Source of the DNA: Anaeramoeba flamelloides
Lineage: Eukaryota > Metamonada > Anaeramoebidae
Assembly (NCBI GenBank): GCA_027625915.1
Contig: JANTQA010000051.1
Location: 1,550,501 to 1,614,500 of the forward strand
DNA: 64,000 nt
Reading direction: 5' to 3'
Numbering within the stretch: position 1 is the first letter of the stretch; each line of letters starts with the position of its first letter. Below, piece by piece: positions 12,568-25,100 of the stretch. Position numbers and translations under genes: made by a program. The notes beneath the pieces were generated by a model. That model was not told the origin of the DNA, ran no database searches, and saw only the letters and a list, made by a program, of their open reading frames with translations.

Positions 12568-13079
12568 TTTGATTTCAAAAGATTAGTAAGGAAAAAAAAA
12601 ACAAAAATTAAAAGAATTTAAATGACAAAAAAAATTAAAAGTCAAAAAATAAAAAAAACAAAAAATTAATAAAAGTAAAAAGAAAAAAGAAAAAAGATTA
12701 CTTGTGCCATAAAATCGGTAATAACTCTGTGAAAGAAACTTCCTTTGAAGTGAAGTTTTTTTCCTGATTTTCCTTTTCCTTTTTCTCCAGTACATAAGGC
12801 TCTGAAATTTTCTGCTGTTTTTGGAACAATATCAGCGAAGAGCTAAACAAGTCAAAAAAATAAAATAAAAACAAAAAAAAAATGAATGGAAGGAATTAGA
12901 AACTTATAAAAAAAAACAAAAATTTTTAAAAAAAAAAAAAAAAAAAAAACAAATAAAAAAGCAAATAGGGGAAAAAAAAAAAAAAAAAAAAAAAAAAACA
13001 AAAAGAATACTTTGAAGGTAATTCTACCAACTGGTTCACCTGCAATGGAAATATCAAAAAAGACTTTTGGGTTGCTCAT
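12040..13079 (-). CDS. Cyclophilin (peptidyl-prolyl cis-trans isomerase), four exons
   Basis: Exons on the minus strand are 13079-13011, 12842-12702, 12456-12450 (7 nt, GGAGGAG) and 12338-12040, giving 171 residues, typical of cyclophilin A-type enzymes. Introns are 168, 245 and 111 nt, with donors GTATTC, GTAATC and GTTTGT and acceptors TTTAG, TACAG and AAAAG. Active-site residues are present: FHRVI (Arg55 equivalent), DFMAQGGDFTRG (Phe60, Met61, Gln63), NTNGSQFFI (Gln111, Phe113) and [10 protein letters not shown] (Trp121, His126). There is no signal peptide, so it is probably cytosolic or nuclear. The [13 protein letters not shown] loop is the insertion seen in plant and many protist cyclophilins. 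Introns contain long A/T runs. It assists protein folding by isomerising X-Pro bonds. Confidence 0.95.
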
Positions 13080-14908
13080 AATAGTTTAAGAAATAAAAAA
13101 AAATGATTTCTTTATTTCTATTTTTTTCCTAACCACATCACAAATTTCACATATTCAAAAACAACAACAACAACCGTTACTGATGTTCTTTGATTTTAAT
13201 TGCTATTTTTGCAAGAATTCATCTCTCGAGAATTATTCAGATTTGATTTTCATTATAGGTTGGAATACAATTCACTTCAGTCGTAAAAATGATTGAATAG
13301 AATGTTACTAAAACGAAAATAGAAATATTACTATTTCGAGGATTTTTTTGGTTTTTACTTTACCTTACTGATCTCCAACTTCTAAGAATTTCTCAACAAA
13401 ACAAGTCAAATTTAAAAACACGATTATAAGAGATCGATGCTAGTCGAACTACAACAAGTTCAAAGTTCCTTTGTACGCTCAAGAAAACTCAGATGACAAT
13501 TCGGACCACAGATGACAAAACTAACATCCTGATATTTTGGATTGTTAGTTCACTAATTTAAATTTTATTTTGGGAATATCAAAAGTGTTGTTTTCTTGAA
13601 GTGATTTGATTTTGACACTTTTAATCTGTGAATATTTTTTATTTTTCTTATTATTTGCTTTTTTCCTTTTACTCTTTTATTTTCGATTCCAAATAATTTT
13701 TTTTTTAATTTCGCTAAAGCTGAAATGAGATTGACTTTTTTTCAGCTAACTCCCAAAAAGTTTGAAAATCTTTCACTTTCTAATTTTGTTGGGTTGTAAA
13801 AAAAGAAACAAATAACTAAAATTCCTTTTTCAAATTCGAACGATCCTTTTGTGCCAAAGAAATTTTTATATTCCGATCTATATAATACCAACAATTTAGC
13901 ACCCGAAAGGGGAGCTAGGAATTTTTGTGTTTTGAATGAACTTGCAAATAAAAAACAGCTCATCAATAGTGCACTCATAAAAGATTGGGTGTTAAGAAAC
14001 TCAAACAACCACTAAATTGTAAACAATCTGATCTCTTAATTTCACGTAACTGTTACTGTTATTGTGATTAGTGAAAATTTACAAGACACAACTAAAAAAA
14101 TAAAATCCTAAAAACAAAGGAAAACAGAATCACTTTCTTGATCAACCAAATCCTAAAGAAAGAAAAAAAAAAACTAAATTAAAAGGTATCAAGAAATTTT
14201 TCATCGTTTTAAGGATGACTGTTTTTCTTTTTGAATTTTCTTCTAAAAAAAAGACAAAGTAAATACCAAAATTTAAAACAAAATTTCCAATTCATTGGTG
14301 TCTTATTTTGGAGTGGAAAAGGGAAACCTTTTCTCAAAAAAAAAAAAACGCAAATATGAGAAACAAAAAGATCCATTATTACTTTTAAAGATTCATCAAA
14401 CAAAATTTATCAAAAAGAAAATTCAACAATTAAGATTCGAAGTCGGAAGCAATCAAAAGGAAAGAAACTGGATTCTATACTCAGCAGCTGGTTGAATAAT
14501 TGCTGTTAAAAATGACAAATATGTTAAATTCTCCCAAAAATGGGATTTTCCAACTCAAAATTTTCAATTTACACAAGATTTCTCGAATCAACACCCTTTT
14601 AAACAAACGAATATGTTTTTACACTTAAAAGTATTCATTTTTAACCATAGCATATGAATAACCCTTCAAAATTCCCATCAATAACCTTTCAACTTTTTCG
14701 AAAAAATTAGTATGGAATTATGAAAAATGTATATTTCTGTGTAATTGTTTTGCTCTACCATTGCTCATACTTGACTTGAAAACTTTTTATACTCACATTT
14801 CAAAATAACAACCTGCCCCCTTCTTGAAATAATGGCACAATAAATGACCAAAGACACCAACAAAACACAACAAGTCAATATGATACTGCTTTCTGAAAGT
14901 TCTATTAT
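13080..14908. other. Intergenic, no supported gene
   Basis: This is the 5' flank of cyclophilin and beyond. An open segment near 13430-13560 (+) and two overlapping open frames around 13742-14495 read slightly less AT-biased than the surroundings, but none has a domain, a partner exon or a convincing start. Nothing is called. Confidence 0.5.
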
Positions 14909-15082
14909 TACTGGTATTTGAATTATAAATGGGACAAAATTTTCACTTCCTTTTTATTATTTTTCTTTGAATAAACTGAGTTTTCAAAGAAGTAGGTTTT
15001 AGTTTTGTGGTATATCTCTATTTGAAAAGATAAATTGAAAATGAAGTGAAAATTTTCCCCATTTAGAATTCAAATACCAGTA
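14909..15082. mobile_element. Palindromic MITE (CTGGTATTTGAATT family), copy 1
   Basis: The tips TACTGGTATTTGAATT and AATTCAAATACCAGTA are exact reverse complements. The inner arms also pair (AAAATTTTCACTTC with GAAGTGAAAATTTT). The element is 174 bp with TA at both tips, suggesting TA target duplication. Related copies lie within 38911-39085 and 53570-53741. Confidence 0.75.
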
Positions 15083-16670
15083 AAAAAGAAATTCAAAAAA
15101 TCCAGGATCTACCATGAAATTTTTCATACAAAAAAAGAGAAAATTTTTCTGACAATTTCAGAAAATTATTGTAGACATAAAAAAATAAATTCCTTTCGAA
15201 GAGGAAAGAAAAAATTACAAAAAATAATCAAAAAATTTAATTTCACATTTTAATATTCACTCAAACACCAATGAGTTCTCTTTTAAAAATGATTTTACCT
15301 AAGATATACCATTGGATAGCAAATTATCTTTTACAATAGAAAAAAAAAAAAACATAGATTTTATTTGAAACATTGGCTTTATCCTCAGGAAAGTTTTTTT
15401 TCTGTTCATCCAACAATTCCAAGAAGTAATTGTTTTTAATTTTTATTTTAGTAGCAATGAAAGCATTAAAACTTGAAAGAACCCCACTGTTGTTAGAAAT
15501 AACCATTTTTATTTATATCAATGCATACAAACCAAGTATTTTATAGATTCGTTTTATTGAATCCAAAAAAATATTTTAAAACACTATTAATATTGGGACA
15601 AACAAAAAAGCCACACTTAATTTTTAATTAATCCACACACCCCAGTAATAATTTATAAAACTGAAGTAACGCTTGATAAGTCTGGGTTTCAACCAATAAA
15701 AGATAATATAAACCTCTAAAATAATTGTAAATCAAGGAGGCTGTAACACATATTAGAAAAATTAAAATTTTCCAAATTTTTGGAATTTATATTTATTTCC
15801 CAATTAATATTTCCATTAACCCATTTTTGAAGTATTTAAACAGTTGAAAGATTAAAATATTACCTTTTACAGTCAATTTGGAAACAATTTTGATTTTATA
15901 AAAATATGAAATTCATTTTTTGTCTTTTTTTTTGTTTTCATTTCCTTTTTTCCAGCCACTATATAAAATAAGTTTTATAGATATACAAAATCCCATTTCA
16001 CCCAAAATATCCCTTTTTTATTGAAAAATTCACCATTTTTAAGAATCAAGAAAATTAATATTGTTTAGAAATACAATAAATAATACAGTTTGGATTTGAG
16101 TTGAGATTCATACAAGAAATACCTGAAAAAACTATAATTTAAAAAAAAAAAAACGTCAGAGAATATTTTTTGGTTTCTTCATTGTTAATTCTATTACAAA
16201 ATTTCCTAATTTATTTGGGAAATCAAAATTGTCTACAATAATATTTTTTAAACATAATGTATTCATTTTTAAATGATTTACACAGCAACAATTTTCTTAA
16301 TGTTAATTTGGAGTTTCACATGATTTTTTTATTTTCCAATTTACTTTAAAAAAAAACACTACCCTTTCCCTTTTCAAAGTTTTTTATTTTAAGTCGTTTT
16401 GGTTTTACACAAATTATTTTATTTTTTTTTATAATTCTACATTATAAAAAAAACAAAAAAATGCCACCCTAAATTTAATTAAATATTATTTAAATATACC
16501 TATTATCAATTTCCAAATTAGAGATTAGAACAATCATGTTAATTTTTCCAAAAAATAACAAAGAAAAATAGACAAACAACACTCAAATTAAAAATTTTAT
16601 GGTTTATTTGAAAAAAAAAAAAAATCTAATTATTTAGTATTTTCATAAATTTTTTTTAACTATCAAAAGA

Positions 16671-16704
<34 letters not shown>
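15083..16704. other. Noncoding stretch with one weak open segment
   Basis: The only coding-like piece is 15506-15330 (-), which starts ATGGTTATTTCTAACAAC and reads SSFNAFIATKIKIKNNYFL followed by LELLDEQKKNFPEDKANV, then runs into a T tract. It may be an exon of an unrecognised small gene. No reliable donor or downstream exon was found, so it is not called. The rest is A/T runs, ending in a (TA)n tract at 16675-16703. Confidence 0.4.
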
Positions 16705-16709
<5 letters not shown>

Positions 16710-18190
16710 AGCACCCCAAATAACCTAAAAACATTTCAAACAAAAATTTTAATTTGAAATGTTATCAAAGGATAATAAGGTATAGAATTAATAAAAAATT
16801 ATCCTCGAAAGAAAATTTTATAATTAAAAATTGTATAGTTACTTAAAATAAAAAAATAACTTGAAAAAAAATTTTCAACATTGGGAATTTTTTTTTTGGT
16901 TATTGTGATTTTATTTTTTTTCAAATTTTGTCAAAATAAATTTTTTTTTTTTTTTGAAAAGTTTGTCTAGACATCAAAAACCTCTTATTTTTAATGTTTT
17001 AAACACATCATACTTTACTGGAAATTTTTCTGGGGCCCTTTGCACCCCAAAATTGCCTAAAATGCTTGATTAAATAATTTATTCATTATAAAAGTTATTA
17101 TAACACCACATAGAAAATTTGTTTTATCTACTGATTACTATTCAATATCAATATCTATATTAGATTCTAAATAATTTAAAAATAAAAAAAAATATAAATT
17201 AAATTAGAAAAAAAAATCAAATTTTTTTTCATTGCAAAAATTCCACAATTTTTTCAACAAGATTTTTTTTCAATTCTAAATGATTTGGCCAATAGTTCGA
17301 GTCAGATTAATAATTGATTTTTTTTTTATTTTTAACTATTTTTTAATTTTTGACTTTTTAAAATCTAGACATAAAATAAACAATATTGTTGAATTAAAGA
17401 TCATATATCAGAACTTATTTAACAAGATCTGGATTAATTTATTAAGGAAAAATCTAAATATCACAAATATATTATTCAAATTTTTACCAATAACAAAATG
17501 AAATAAAAAATTTTGGTTTCGGAGATTATTTTATTATATTGGAATAATATTCAAGAGTTATTTTTTATTTTATTTTAAATTTAGGGATAAATATTTTATC
17601 GATTAAAAAGTAATTATTATTTGTTTTATTCCAATTTAATAAATTGAAATTATTTTACAATTTTTTTTTTTTTTTTGATTTTTAATTATTATCTATTGCT
17701 TAAATAAAAGTTTTAGAAAATTAATCATATTAAAAATTTAGTTTTGGCCTAAAGAAATAATTTTCATTTTTCTCTTAATTGGATATTTATTGAAATTTTT
17801 TCTAAATTAAAAAATTAAATTTCAAAGTAATTTATTTTTTTATTTAAATTTTTTTTCATAAAATTAGCAAAATTTTTTGGTGGTTATTATTAATAAATTA
17901 ATGTGTTGAGTTTTGAATTACTATTAATGTAATAAAATTTCTGATTTTTAAAAATAAAATAAAAAAAAAAATCTTTAAAAAAAATGTAAAAATGAATAAT
18001 TATTATTTTTTTTTTCAATTTGAAAAAAAAAATCAATAACTTAACTACTTTATCTTTGAACTATTTTGACTTTTTATTATAATTAAAATCTGGATTAAAG
18101 AAAAATTAGAAAATTAATATATTAGTAGATCAAGATCATTTTAAATCTAATTTAAAAAACTTGATGAAATTTAGGCAAATCCGGGGTGCT

Positions 18191-18195
<5 letters not shown>
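16705..18195. mobile_element. 1.5-kb element with CCCTTAGCACCCC ends, between TA tracts
   Basis: It begins CCCTTAGCACCCC and ends with the exact reverse complement GGGGTGCTAAGGG. A little further in, CCTAAA recurs in both arms. (TA)n microsatellites abut both ends (16675-16703 and 18196-18223), which suits insertion into a TA tract. A third, diverged terminus (CCCTTTGCACCCCAAAATTG) lies inside at about 17037-17056, so the element may be composite. No transposase-like frame is visible. Confidence 0.65.
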
Positions 18196-18223
<28 letters not shown>

Positions 18224-18230
<7 letters not shown>

Positions 18231-18755
18231 AATTCAATTTTTTTAACACACCAATATTAAATTGGTGAAGAAAAAAACTTATTTAATCTATTCAAGAAGA
18301 TTTACAAAATTAGAACCATTCACTAATTGAAATGTCAACACTTCTTTATAAATCAAAACATTCACAAAACAGTAAATAAATAATTATCAATACAAATAAA
18401 TCATGGTTGTGTTAAAAATTTTGGAGAGGGCAAAACAAAAAAATATATTGCTAAATTTGTTTAAATTCTATTAGGATTATGGATCGATCAAATGGTTAGA
18501 TACTACCAACTAATTTTATTTGAGTTATTCTATTTTGAACAACTCAACTTTAACCTAATATCAATTGTTGAAAAAAATTTTGATCCAACGAAACAAATTA
18601 CGTAATTCAAACAATGAAATGAAAAGAAAAACTAAAAGATGAAAAAATGATTTTATATTTTATAAAAATCTAAATTATCTCCAATTTCAATGAAATTGTA
18701 TTATTGTGATTGTTTGGAACGTTTGAGCTGTGTGGAAAATTTTGAATTTTAGTTT
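18224..18755. mobile_element. 530-bp MITE, copy 2
   Basis: Starts AAACCCCAATTCAATTTT and ends AAAATTTTGAATTTTAGTTT; the tips form an imperfect ~29-bp inverted repeat. (TA)n tracts lie on both sides (18196-18223 and 18757-18778). The interior is closely similar to 27563-28099 and more distantly to 8169-8704. No coding capacity. Confidence 0.75.
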
Positions 18756-19753
18756 TTATATATATATATATATATATTAAACACTTGGTAAGGATATCTC
18801 GAAATTTGTTTTGTAAAAAGGGGTTTCAGAAACTGATTTTTAAAATCATAATAATAATCTCAAAAAAATGATAATTTTTAGGAAAAAAAAAAATTGTTAA
18901 AAATCACCTAATATTAATAAAGACCCAGATATAAGATGTATATAAATAATAAGTTTGGCCTTTTTTATTAAATAAAACAAAAAAATCATCACAGAGAAAA
19001 AGATTACCGTTTAAATCAATAAAGTGTAATATATTGAAAATTTCTTCCAATGTAAAAATTATTTTAATAATTATATTTATACATTTATTGGATATTTATA
19101 ACTATGTGATTTAAAAAAACAGATGGTCATAAAATATTATTGTAAATTTTATATATTGGGGCTTTCAGTTAAACCAGAAGAAAATTTGAAAATTAAAAAC
19201 TTACAAAGAGGAAAAAAGAACTACAAACTTTTCTGATCCCCTTTCAAATCCAAAAATCCAAAAAAAAAATATCACACCTTTTTACTAAAATTAATTGTAA
19301 AACATATATTCGTGTCAAAAAAAGCTTGATTAATTACTCTAAAGTATAGAAAGTTTTCTTTTTATTAGGTATAATTTATTTCCGAGGAAAATAGCAACGT
19401 CGTCACCTTTGATAACTAATGATAACCAGTATAATGATTGATAAGAGTACATCCACCATAAAGCTTTTTTTTTTTTTCATTTTTGTGTAGAAAAAAATTA
19501 TTATCCTGATTCTTGTTCTCATTCCTATTATTATTATTGAAGAATTTAAAGCCGAATCAAGATTCTTTATAACTTAAATTTTTACAAGAATCTAAACGGA
19601 AAATCATAAACACCACGGTTATATATGAGAAGGAAATACATTTCCATATTTTTTATTTTTAAAAAGTAAAAACAAAATATTAACAAAAAAAAAAAAAAAA
19701 TTTAAAAAGGGTTTATAAGAAACAAATGGTAATAAATGAAAAAAAAAAATCCA
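18756..19753. other. Noncoding stretch upstream of the small spliced gene
   Basis: No gene is seen. It starts with a (TA)n tract and contains ordinary AT-rich sequence that probably includes the 5' flank of the gene starting near 19754. Confidence 0.45.
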
Positions 19754-20534
19754 ATGATATCCTGTAAGTAAGAAAACCTAGGATATCTTAACCAAGATGC
19801 TTTTGATTCATTTAGTTTAGTTTGACAATTGAACATGGAAGTTACTTTGGGTGGTCTATTGTTGAATTTTAGTAATTTCTTTTTTCTTTTTGATCTCGTT
19901 TTTTTTTTTACCCTTGATATTCTTTGTCTTTTTTTTTTTTTTTAAGTTATCTATACTGATACTACATGTTTCAATGTTCCAACATTAACACGTAACGGAT
20001 TGATCTTTTTTCCACTTGCAGCTTTTCTTCCCAATAATCAAGTAAGTCAGTGAAAAAAAAAAAATAAATAAAAATTTTTATAAAAATTTATATAAAATTA
20101 TTAAAATTTAAAAAAAAGAGATAAATAACTGCATTAAGGTTGAATTTTTTGTTTTTAAATTTCAATGGCAAGTTGATGAAAAATTTTTGATCTCATAAAA
20201 AAATGAAAATTTTTAAGGTTAAATGTATCAAAAAAAAAGTATGATTCTGCACTGAAAAAGTCAATTCTCTTTTTTGAAATCCAAAGCTTTTAAAAGTAAA
20301 TTTTCACTATTTACCCAGCTTTGCATGAAAGAAATAAATAACCTCAATAAAAATCGCCTGATTCTCTGGTTTTAAATGTGCCCACACAAGAATTCGTTCT
20401 CAAAAATGATGATGAATTTGAAGAAGAAGATACCAACAGCTTGGAGAAACCCCTGATAACCATTCGGCTATTGTGTCATGAATGGATATCAGATTGCGAG
20501 GAAAGTTTAAGGGGGTGGTGCAGCCATTAATTTT
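19754..20534 (+). pseudogene. Small spliced gene, unrecognised; reading frame broken in last exon
   Basis: Three exons fit well. Exon 1 is 19754-19763 (ATGATATCCT, followed by a perfect GTAAGTAAG donor). Exon 2 is 19947-20041 (acceptor TTTAAG, donor GTAAGT), reading IYTDTTCFNVPTLTRNGL then IFFPLAAFLPNNQ. Exon 3 starts at 20319 (acceptor TTACCCAG) and reads LCMKEINNLNKNR before a stop at 20373-20375. From about 20353 another frame of the same strand continues as convincing protein (NVPTQEFVLKNDDEFEEEDT, then PLITIRLLCHEWISDCEESL) to a stop near 20534. The two parts would need a one-base shift in the A run near 20345. So it is either a recently broken gene, a sequence error in that A run, or a 53-residue protein with an unrelated tail. 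The function is not recognised. Confidence 0.5.
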
Positions 20535-20671
20535 TCTAATTTGCCTTTATATGTAAAATATTAATTCAAAAAAAAAAACTTTTTAATTGGCCATAAAATT
20601 CAGAATTTTGTTTATTAAATTGTTTCTGTCACTATGTAAGTTTTAATATAGTGTATTTTGAAGAAATGTTG

Positions 20672-22195
20672 TTAATTTGAATATTTAAACTTGATCACAA
20701 ATGCTGAAATAAAGGCCAAAATGTTCCAACCCAAAAAAATATAAATGCCAATGGCTTGTGACAAATAAGCAAATAAGAAGAAGAAAATTGCAGAAATGCC
20801 ATTATTTACAAATTTTGCGAACACAACCCCTTCGTGTAGTTTTTTCGGGTAGAGGAGTTTAATAATTGAATATGCAAGTGTTTGATTTGCAGAATCAGAA
20901 AATCCAAAGCATAGAAAAGTTGTAAATACAAGTATCAAGTTTTCAGAGTCACCCTTTGAGATCCAAACTATACACCCAATAGTTGCCACGATTGTTGACA
21001 AGATATTATCGAGAAATATGCCCAGCTTGTCGATTAATAAGCCATTCAAAAAGGAGCCAATAAAATTTGTGATCCCAAATGCAATCATGCAATTTGGAAC
21101 ATTCTTTTTAAGTAGGGTCGAAGGCAAGAGCGCGTATACAATCGATTGGATCATCCCCACCAAGACTAAGATTGGAATAAAAAACAAGGAGCGGAATGAA
21201 AAAAAAATTTTGAATAAGGATCGAAATTGCTCTTTTAAAGTGTCAAGTAACGACATCTCTTTTCTTTCAGGGTCACTGCCTTTGTTGTTACGTTCGTCGG
21301 GTGTTGGATATTTTTCTTCTTCGAATTGTGAATTTGGATCTGCAATATTTTGAGTTCTGTTGCTTTTTTTTGGAGACAAATTACCTCTGTTGAGACTCAA
21401 CTCTCCTTCTTCTTCTTCTCCCCCCCCCACCCCTCTTTCCGTAATTTTTTCCTTTTCGCCATTGATAAGCTTTGTGTTTTCATTGTAATTATCTTCGTCA
21501 AGTAGAGATTCTTCTTCGTTGTGTCTTGAGGTATCAGAACTTTCATTGTTGGTGTTGGTATTGGTATTGGTATTATAGCTCGGCTTCTTGTGATTGTTTC
21601 CCAAGATTTTCCCTGTTTCTGTTGGTTCTTCATCTCCTTGTTGGCTTGATTTGATATTGTCAAGAAAGAAGAAGATTATTTCACCAACAGCCGAGATCAA
21701 AAGCAAAACAGTAAACACAGTCTCATCGGAAAGGTTATAATGGTTATACAGAAGAGATGTAATTCCGTTTCCGATCAACACCGAAGAAAGATAGAATGTA
21801 TTAAAAATGCCTGTGTTTTTTCCTATTTTCTCACTCGGCGAGATCCAAATTAAATAAACACCATTCCCACACCAAAGGAGTGCTGCACCAAAGCCAACCA
21901 ACGCAGACGCTAGTAAATAATACCACGTGATAAGCTTGATATATGAAGAGACAAAGATGAGATAAAAAAGCCCTCCTAACACTATCGAGTATTTTGGCCC
22001 AATATTTTTACAGATCCATGGCGAAATTAAAAGAAAAAATGTAAACGTGGAATACAAAAGAGTGAGCGCAAAAAATCCAATTTTTTTTGAAACCTTTGTT
22101 GTCAGTGCTTGTGCAGAAAAAAAGCCAATAAAAAATATACAAAAAGAAAACGAAAAAAGAAGTGTTTGCAAGTTTTGTTTTCTTTGTTTATTCAT
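20672..22195 (-). CDS. UNC-93-like major facilitator family membrane protein
   Basis: A single-exon frame of 507 residues. The first half has about six hydrophobic segments (FFALTLLYSTFTFFLLISPW, YSIVLGGLFYLIFVSSYIKL and others). It carries the UNC-93-style GFGAALLWCGNGVYLIW motif between two helices, with the acidic/Gly rule SEKIGKNTGIF after it. A hydrophilic linker of ~140 residues (about 180-320) is rich in Asn, Thr, Glu and Gly. The second half again has five or six hydrophobic segments (IAFGITNFIGSFLNGLLIDKL, one residue trimmed at either side as needed). The family is known for regulators of ion channels and trafficking; substrate and membrane cannot be read here. Start chosen at the first Met before the first membrane segment. 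The + strand frames at 21018-21654 are shadows. Its 3' end is ~140 bp from the converging gene at 19754-20534. Confidence 0.85.
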   Translation of the reverse strand: MNKQRKQNLQTLLFSFSFCIFFIGFFSAQALTTKVSKKIGFFALTLLYSTFTFFLLISPWICKNIGPKYSIVLGGLFYLIFVSSYIKLITWYYLLASALVGFGAALLWCGNGVYLIWISPSEKIGKNTGIFNTFYLSSVLIGNGITSLLYNHYNLSDETVFTVLLLISAVGEIIFFFLDNIKSSQQGDEEPTETGKILGNNHKKPSYNTNTNTNTNNESSDTSRHNEEESLLDEDNYNENTKLINGEKEKITERGVGGGEEEEGELSLNRGNLSPKKSNRTQNIADPNSQFEEEKYPTPDERNNKGSDPERKEMSLLDTLKEQFRSLFKIFFSFRSLFFIPILVLVGMIQSIVYALLPSTLLKKNVPNCMIAFGITNFIGSFLNGLLIDKLGIFLDNILSTIVATIGCIVWISKGDSENLILVFTTFLCFGFSDSANQTLAYSIIKLLYPKKLHEGVVFAKFVNNGISAIFFFLFAYLSQAIGIYIFLGWNILAFISAFVIKFKYSN

Positions 22196-25100
22196 TTTTG
22201 TTCAAATTGGAAAGACAACACTAGTCAACAAATTTGGTAATTCTTGAAAACAAATAAATGAAATTTGTAAAAACAGAGATAAACATTTACCAAAATTGAA
22301 ACCAGTTAAGAAAATATTTTTGGGTAATTGACTCAATTGTTGTATGTTTTAATATTGAGTGTTTACAATTTCTTGTTTCCACACTAATTAAACGACTTTT
22401 ATTATTCAAACACAAATTTAAATCCAGGGCTTTAGTTAAACATTGTCGCCAAAACTAACATGGTAAATTTCAAAATTTTGAATTTGGCAAAAATTTTCTT
22501 CTCCATTTTTCAGATCTTATTTCCCGTCATTGTATTCGTGAATAACCTTGAAACATACTTTAAGTTTCTAACCATTGATCCAAGGTGTTAAAACGTCTAC
22601 AGTTTGTAAAAAAAAAACTTATTTCAAAATATAAATCCACTGTCTCAAAATTAAAATCTGTGCTTTTTTCTTCTTCTTGGAACGATAAAGCTTCTAGCGT
22701 TGTACCCAATAATATACCTAAGTTCAAATCAGTACTGAAGGTGAACAATTGAACATTTTTCGAAAAATTTAAATTATGTGTGGTACTTGTTGAAAATTAT
22801 TTTTACGTTTTCTGGTTTTTAAGCAAAATGAAGGTTTTTTTTGATTAGGGTTGTGGAAAGAATTCGTTTCCTTTTTTTCATATAAATTTTCTATTCCTTA
22901 CCTCTTTTTTACTCTGTTACTTTATATTTGTGCAACTTTTTTTTTCCTTTAAGGGGCTAGTAACTCTGATTTATTTTTTTTCCCAAAGATAATAGAGTAA
23001 TTATTTACACAAGGGTAGAATTAAACCCGATATACAATCCCATTTATCAACTTTTGAGAGATGAGTTATCATTTTTAACAGAATTATATTTACCAATGAA
23101 ATTTTCATTAAAAAGATCTGATCCTTTTTTGTTTGTGATTTTTGGATCAAATTAGAAAAAGAAAAATTTGCAAAAAACTTTTATTTTTTAAAGTAATCTC
23201 ACTTTGAGTAATTTCAAATAGTCTTTTAAATAAAAAACCTTTAATATTTAATATTATTTAAAAATACTGTTAAATCAAATCTAAATATTGAAGCCTTGAA
23301 GATCTAGAAAAAATGATCTTCTGTTTTATTCACAAATATTTATTAAATTTCTTGAAATTTAAGAGTTTAAGCATTATTCTTTTACAAACACAAAGAGTAT
23401 AAAAAACGAACTGATCGTATTAAAATCAGTTATTTGATAATATCTAGTATTTTTTTTATTTATTAAAAGTTTCATTTGAATTCGTTTTATTTGTTGGGAA
23501 ATATTTAAAAAATTCGAGAAATAATTGTAAACATTATTGTTAAAATTTGGTCTTTGTGTTATTAATAACACACTGAAAGAATTAAGATTGAGTTATTAAT
23601 TATTGGTTCTAAATATTCAAATGAAAAATTATTTCTTTAGGGTATAAGTTAAATTTTCTAGGTTTTAAAAAAGTATTTTGTGAGAATTTTTAATTTCTTT
23701 GTTTGGTTCTTTTTCTCATATTTTTTTATACAATAAAGAGAAAAAATTGATTTGAACTATTCTTTGTCTCAAAAAAAATATATTTTTTCGAATTTAAAAT
23801 ACTTATTGTAATTTTTTGAAATTAAGTAGATTTTTGAAACTGGGTTATTTTAAAACTTAGTGAGTTTTATATTAAAATTGTAGTTTTGGTAAACTTCCTT
23901 CCAGGCACAGACAATAAGATTTCTTTCTTCTTCAACGAAAAAACTTTTTTTTTGAAATAATTCCGAAATATGTAGAATTTAGTAAATTTTCAAAAATGAG
24001 AAAAATGGATCATACTTTTAATAATATTAATTCATTTCTGAAAATAGCATTAAAAGTAAGTTTATTCTTTGTAGTTAATGGGATTTTTTACTTCATTTTC
24101 AATTTCAAGATGAGGTAATATTTTTTTTTGAATTTGCTATTAAATTTACTTGAAGATTTTTTTAATTTACTAGTCGCTAAAGGACTATCAACATTTTAAG
24201 TTTTGTGGAAAAGGAAACACAACACTGTAGATAGAAAAATGACAGAGAAGAATAGTTATTAAGGAGAAGACAAACAATTGCAAATGTTCGGTTTTTTTGG
24301 GTTTTTTAAGGGAAAGTGTTTTTACCCAAAAACTACTAAAAATTTTGTAACAATACTTTTAAATTTAAGGACCACATTTTCACCTCGGATGTGTTTGCTA
24401 TTGTCTTTTTTGACATTAATTTCCCAAAAAGATCAAAAATTACCATTTGGGGATAAAAGCTCAACAGGTAAAAACGGTTCAACAAAAGATTTTTAATTGG
24501 AAACCCTTCTTTAAAAATTCAACTAAAGAAAAATTAAAAAAATAAAAAAAATAGAGGATCAAAGGCAAAATAGAGGATTTACAACAAATAAAAGTTTTTT
24601 AAACTATTATCTTTCGGTAGGTTTTTTTTCTTTGATTGATCAATTATTAAAAATTTTTGAAAAAATTGATTATCTGTGAGATCTCAAAAAAATAATTTTT
24701 TAGAACGGGATAGTAAAGCTGATTTAAATTTACTTTATTGTTCCAATTGAAAATAATAACATAAATTATATTTGAAAGTTAATTTGGTTCTACTATTAAT
24801 TGATTTTACTTTTCACTAAGGCTCCCAATTAAAAATCTGTCTCACCTTTTTTGTAAAAATCAAATAAAAAAATATACTAGATCTCAAAATGTCATTTACA
24901 ATTTTTTTTTTTTTAGTAATGAGATGATTCTTGATGAATGATATTTCCCCAAAGACCTTTATAAAAGTTGAAAAAATTGAAAATTTTAACTTTTTTTGTT
25001 TCAAGAATAAAATAATATTTCAGTTTACTCAATATTAATTTCACAAAAATAATTATTCTTCACTAATAAATATAATACAATTATTTTCCTTCACACCACT

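Noticed and set aside
12264-13079. Separate unspliced open frames over the cyclophilin locus
   Set aside because: They read through A/T-run introns; the spliced model explains all conserved residues.
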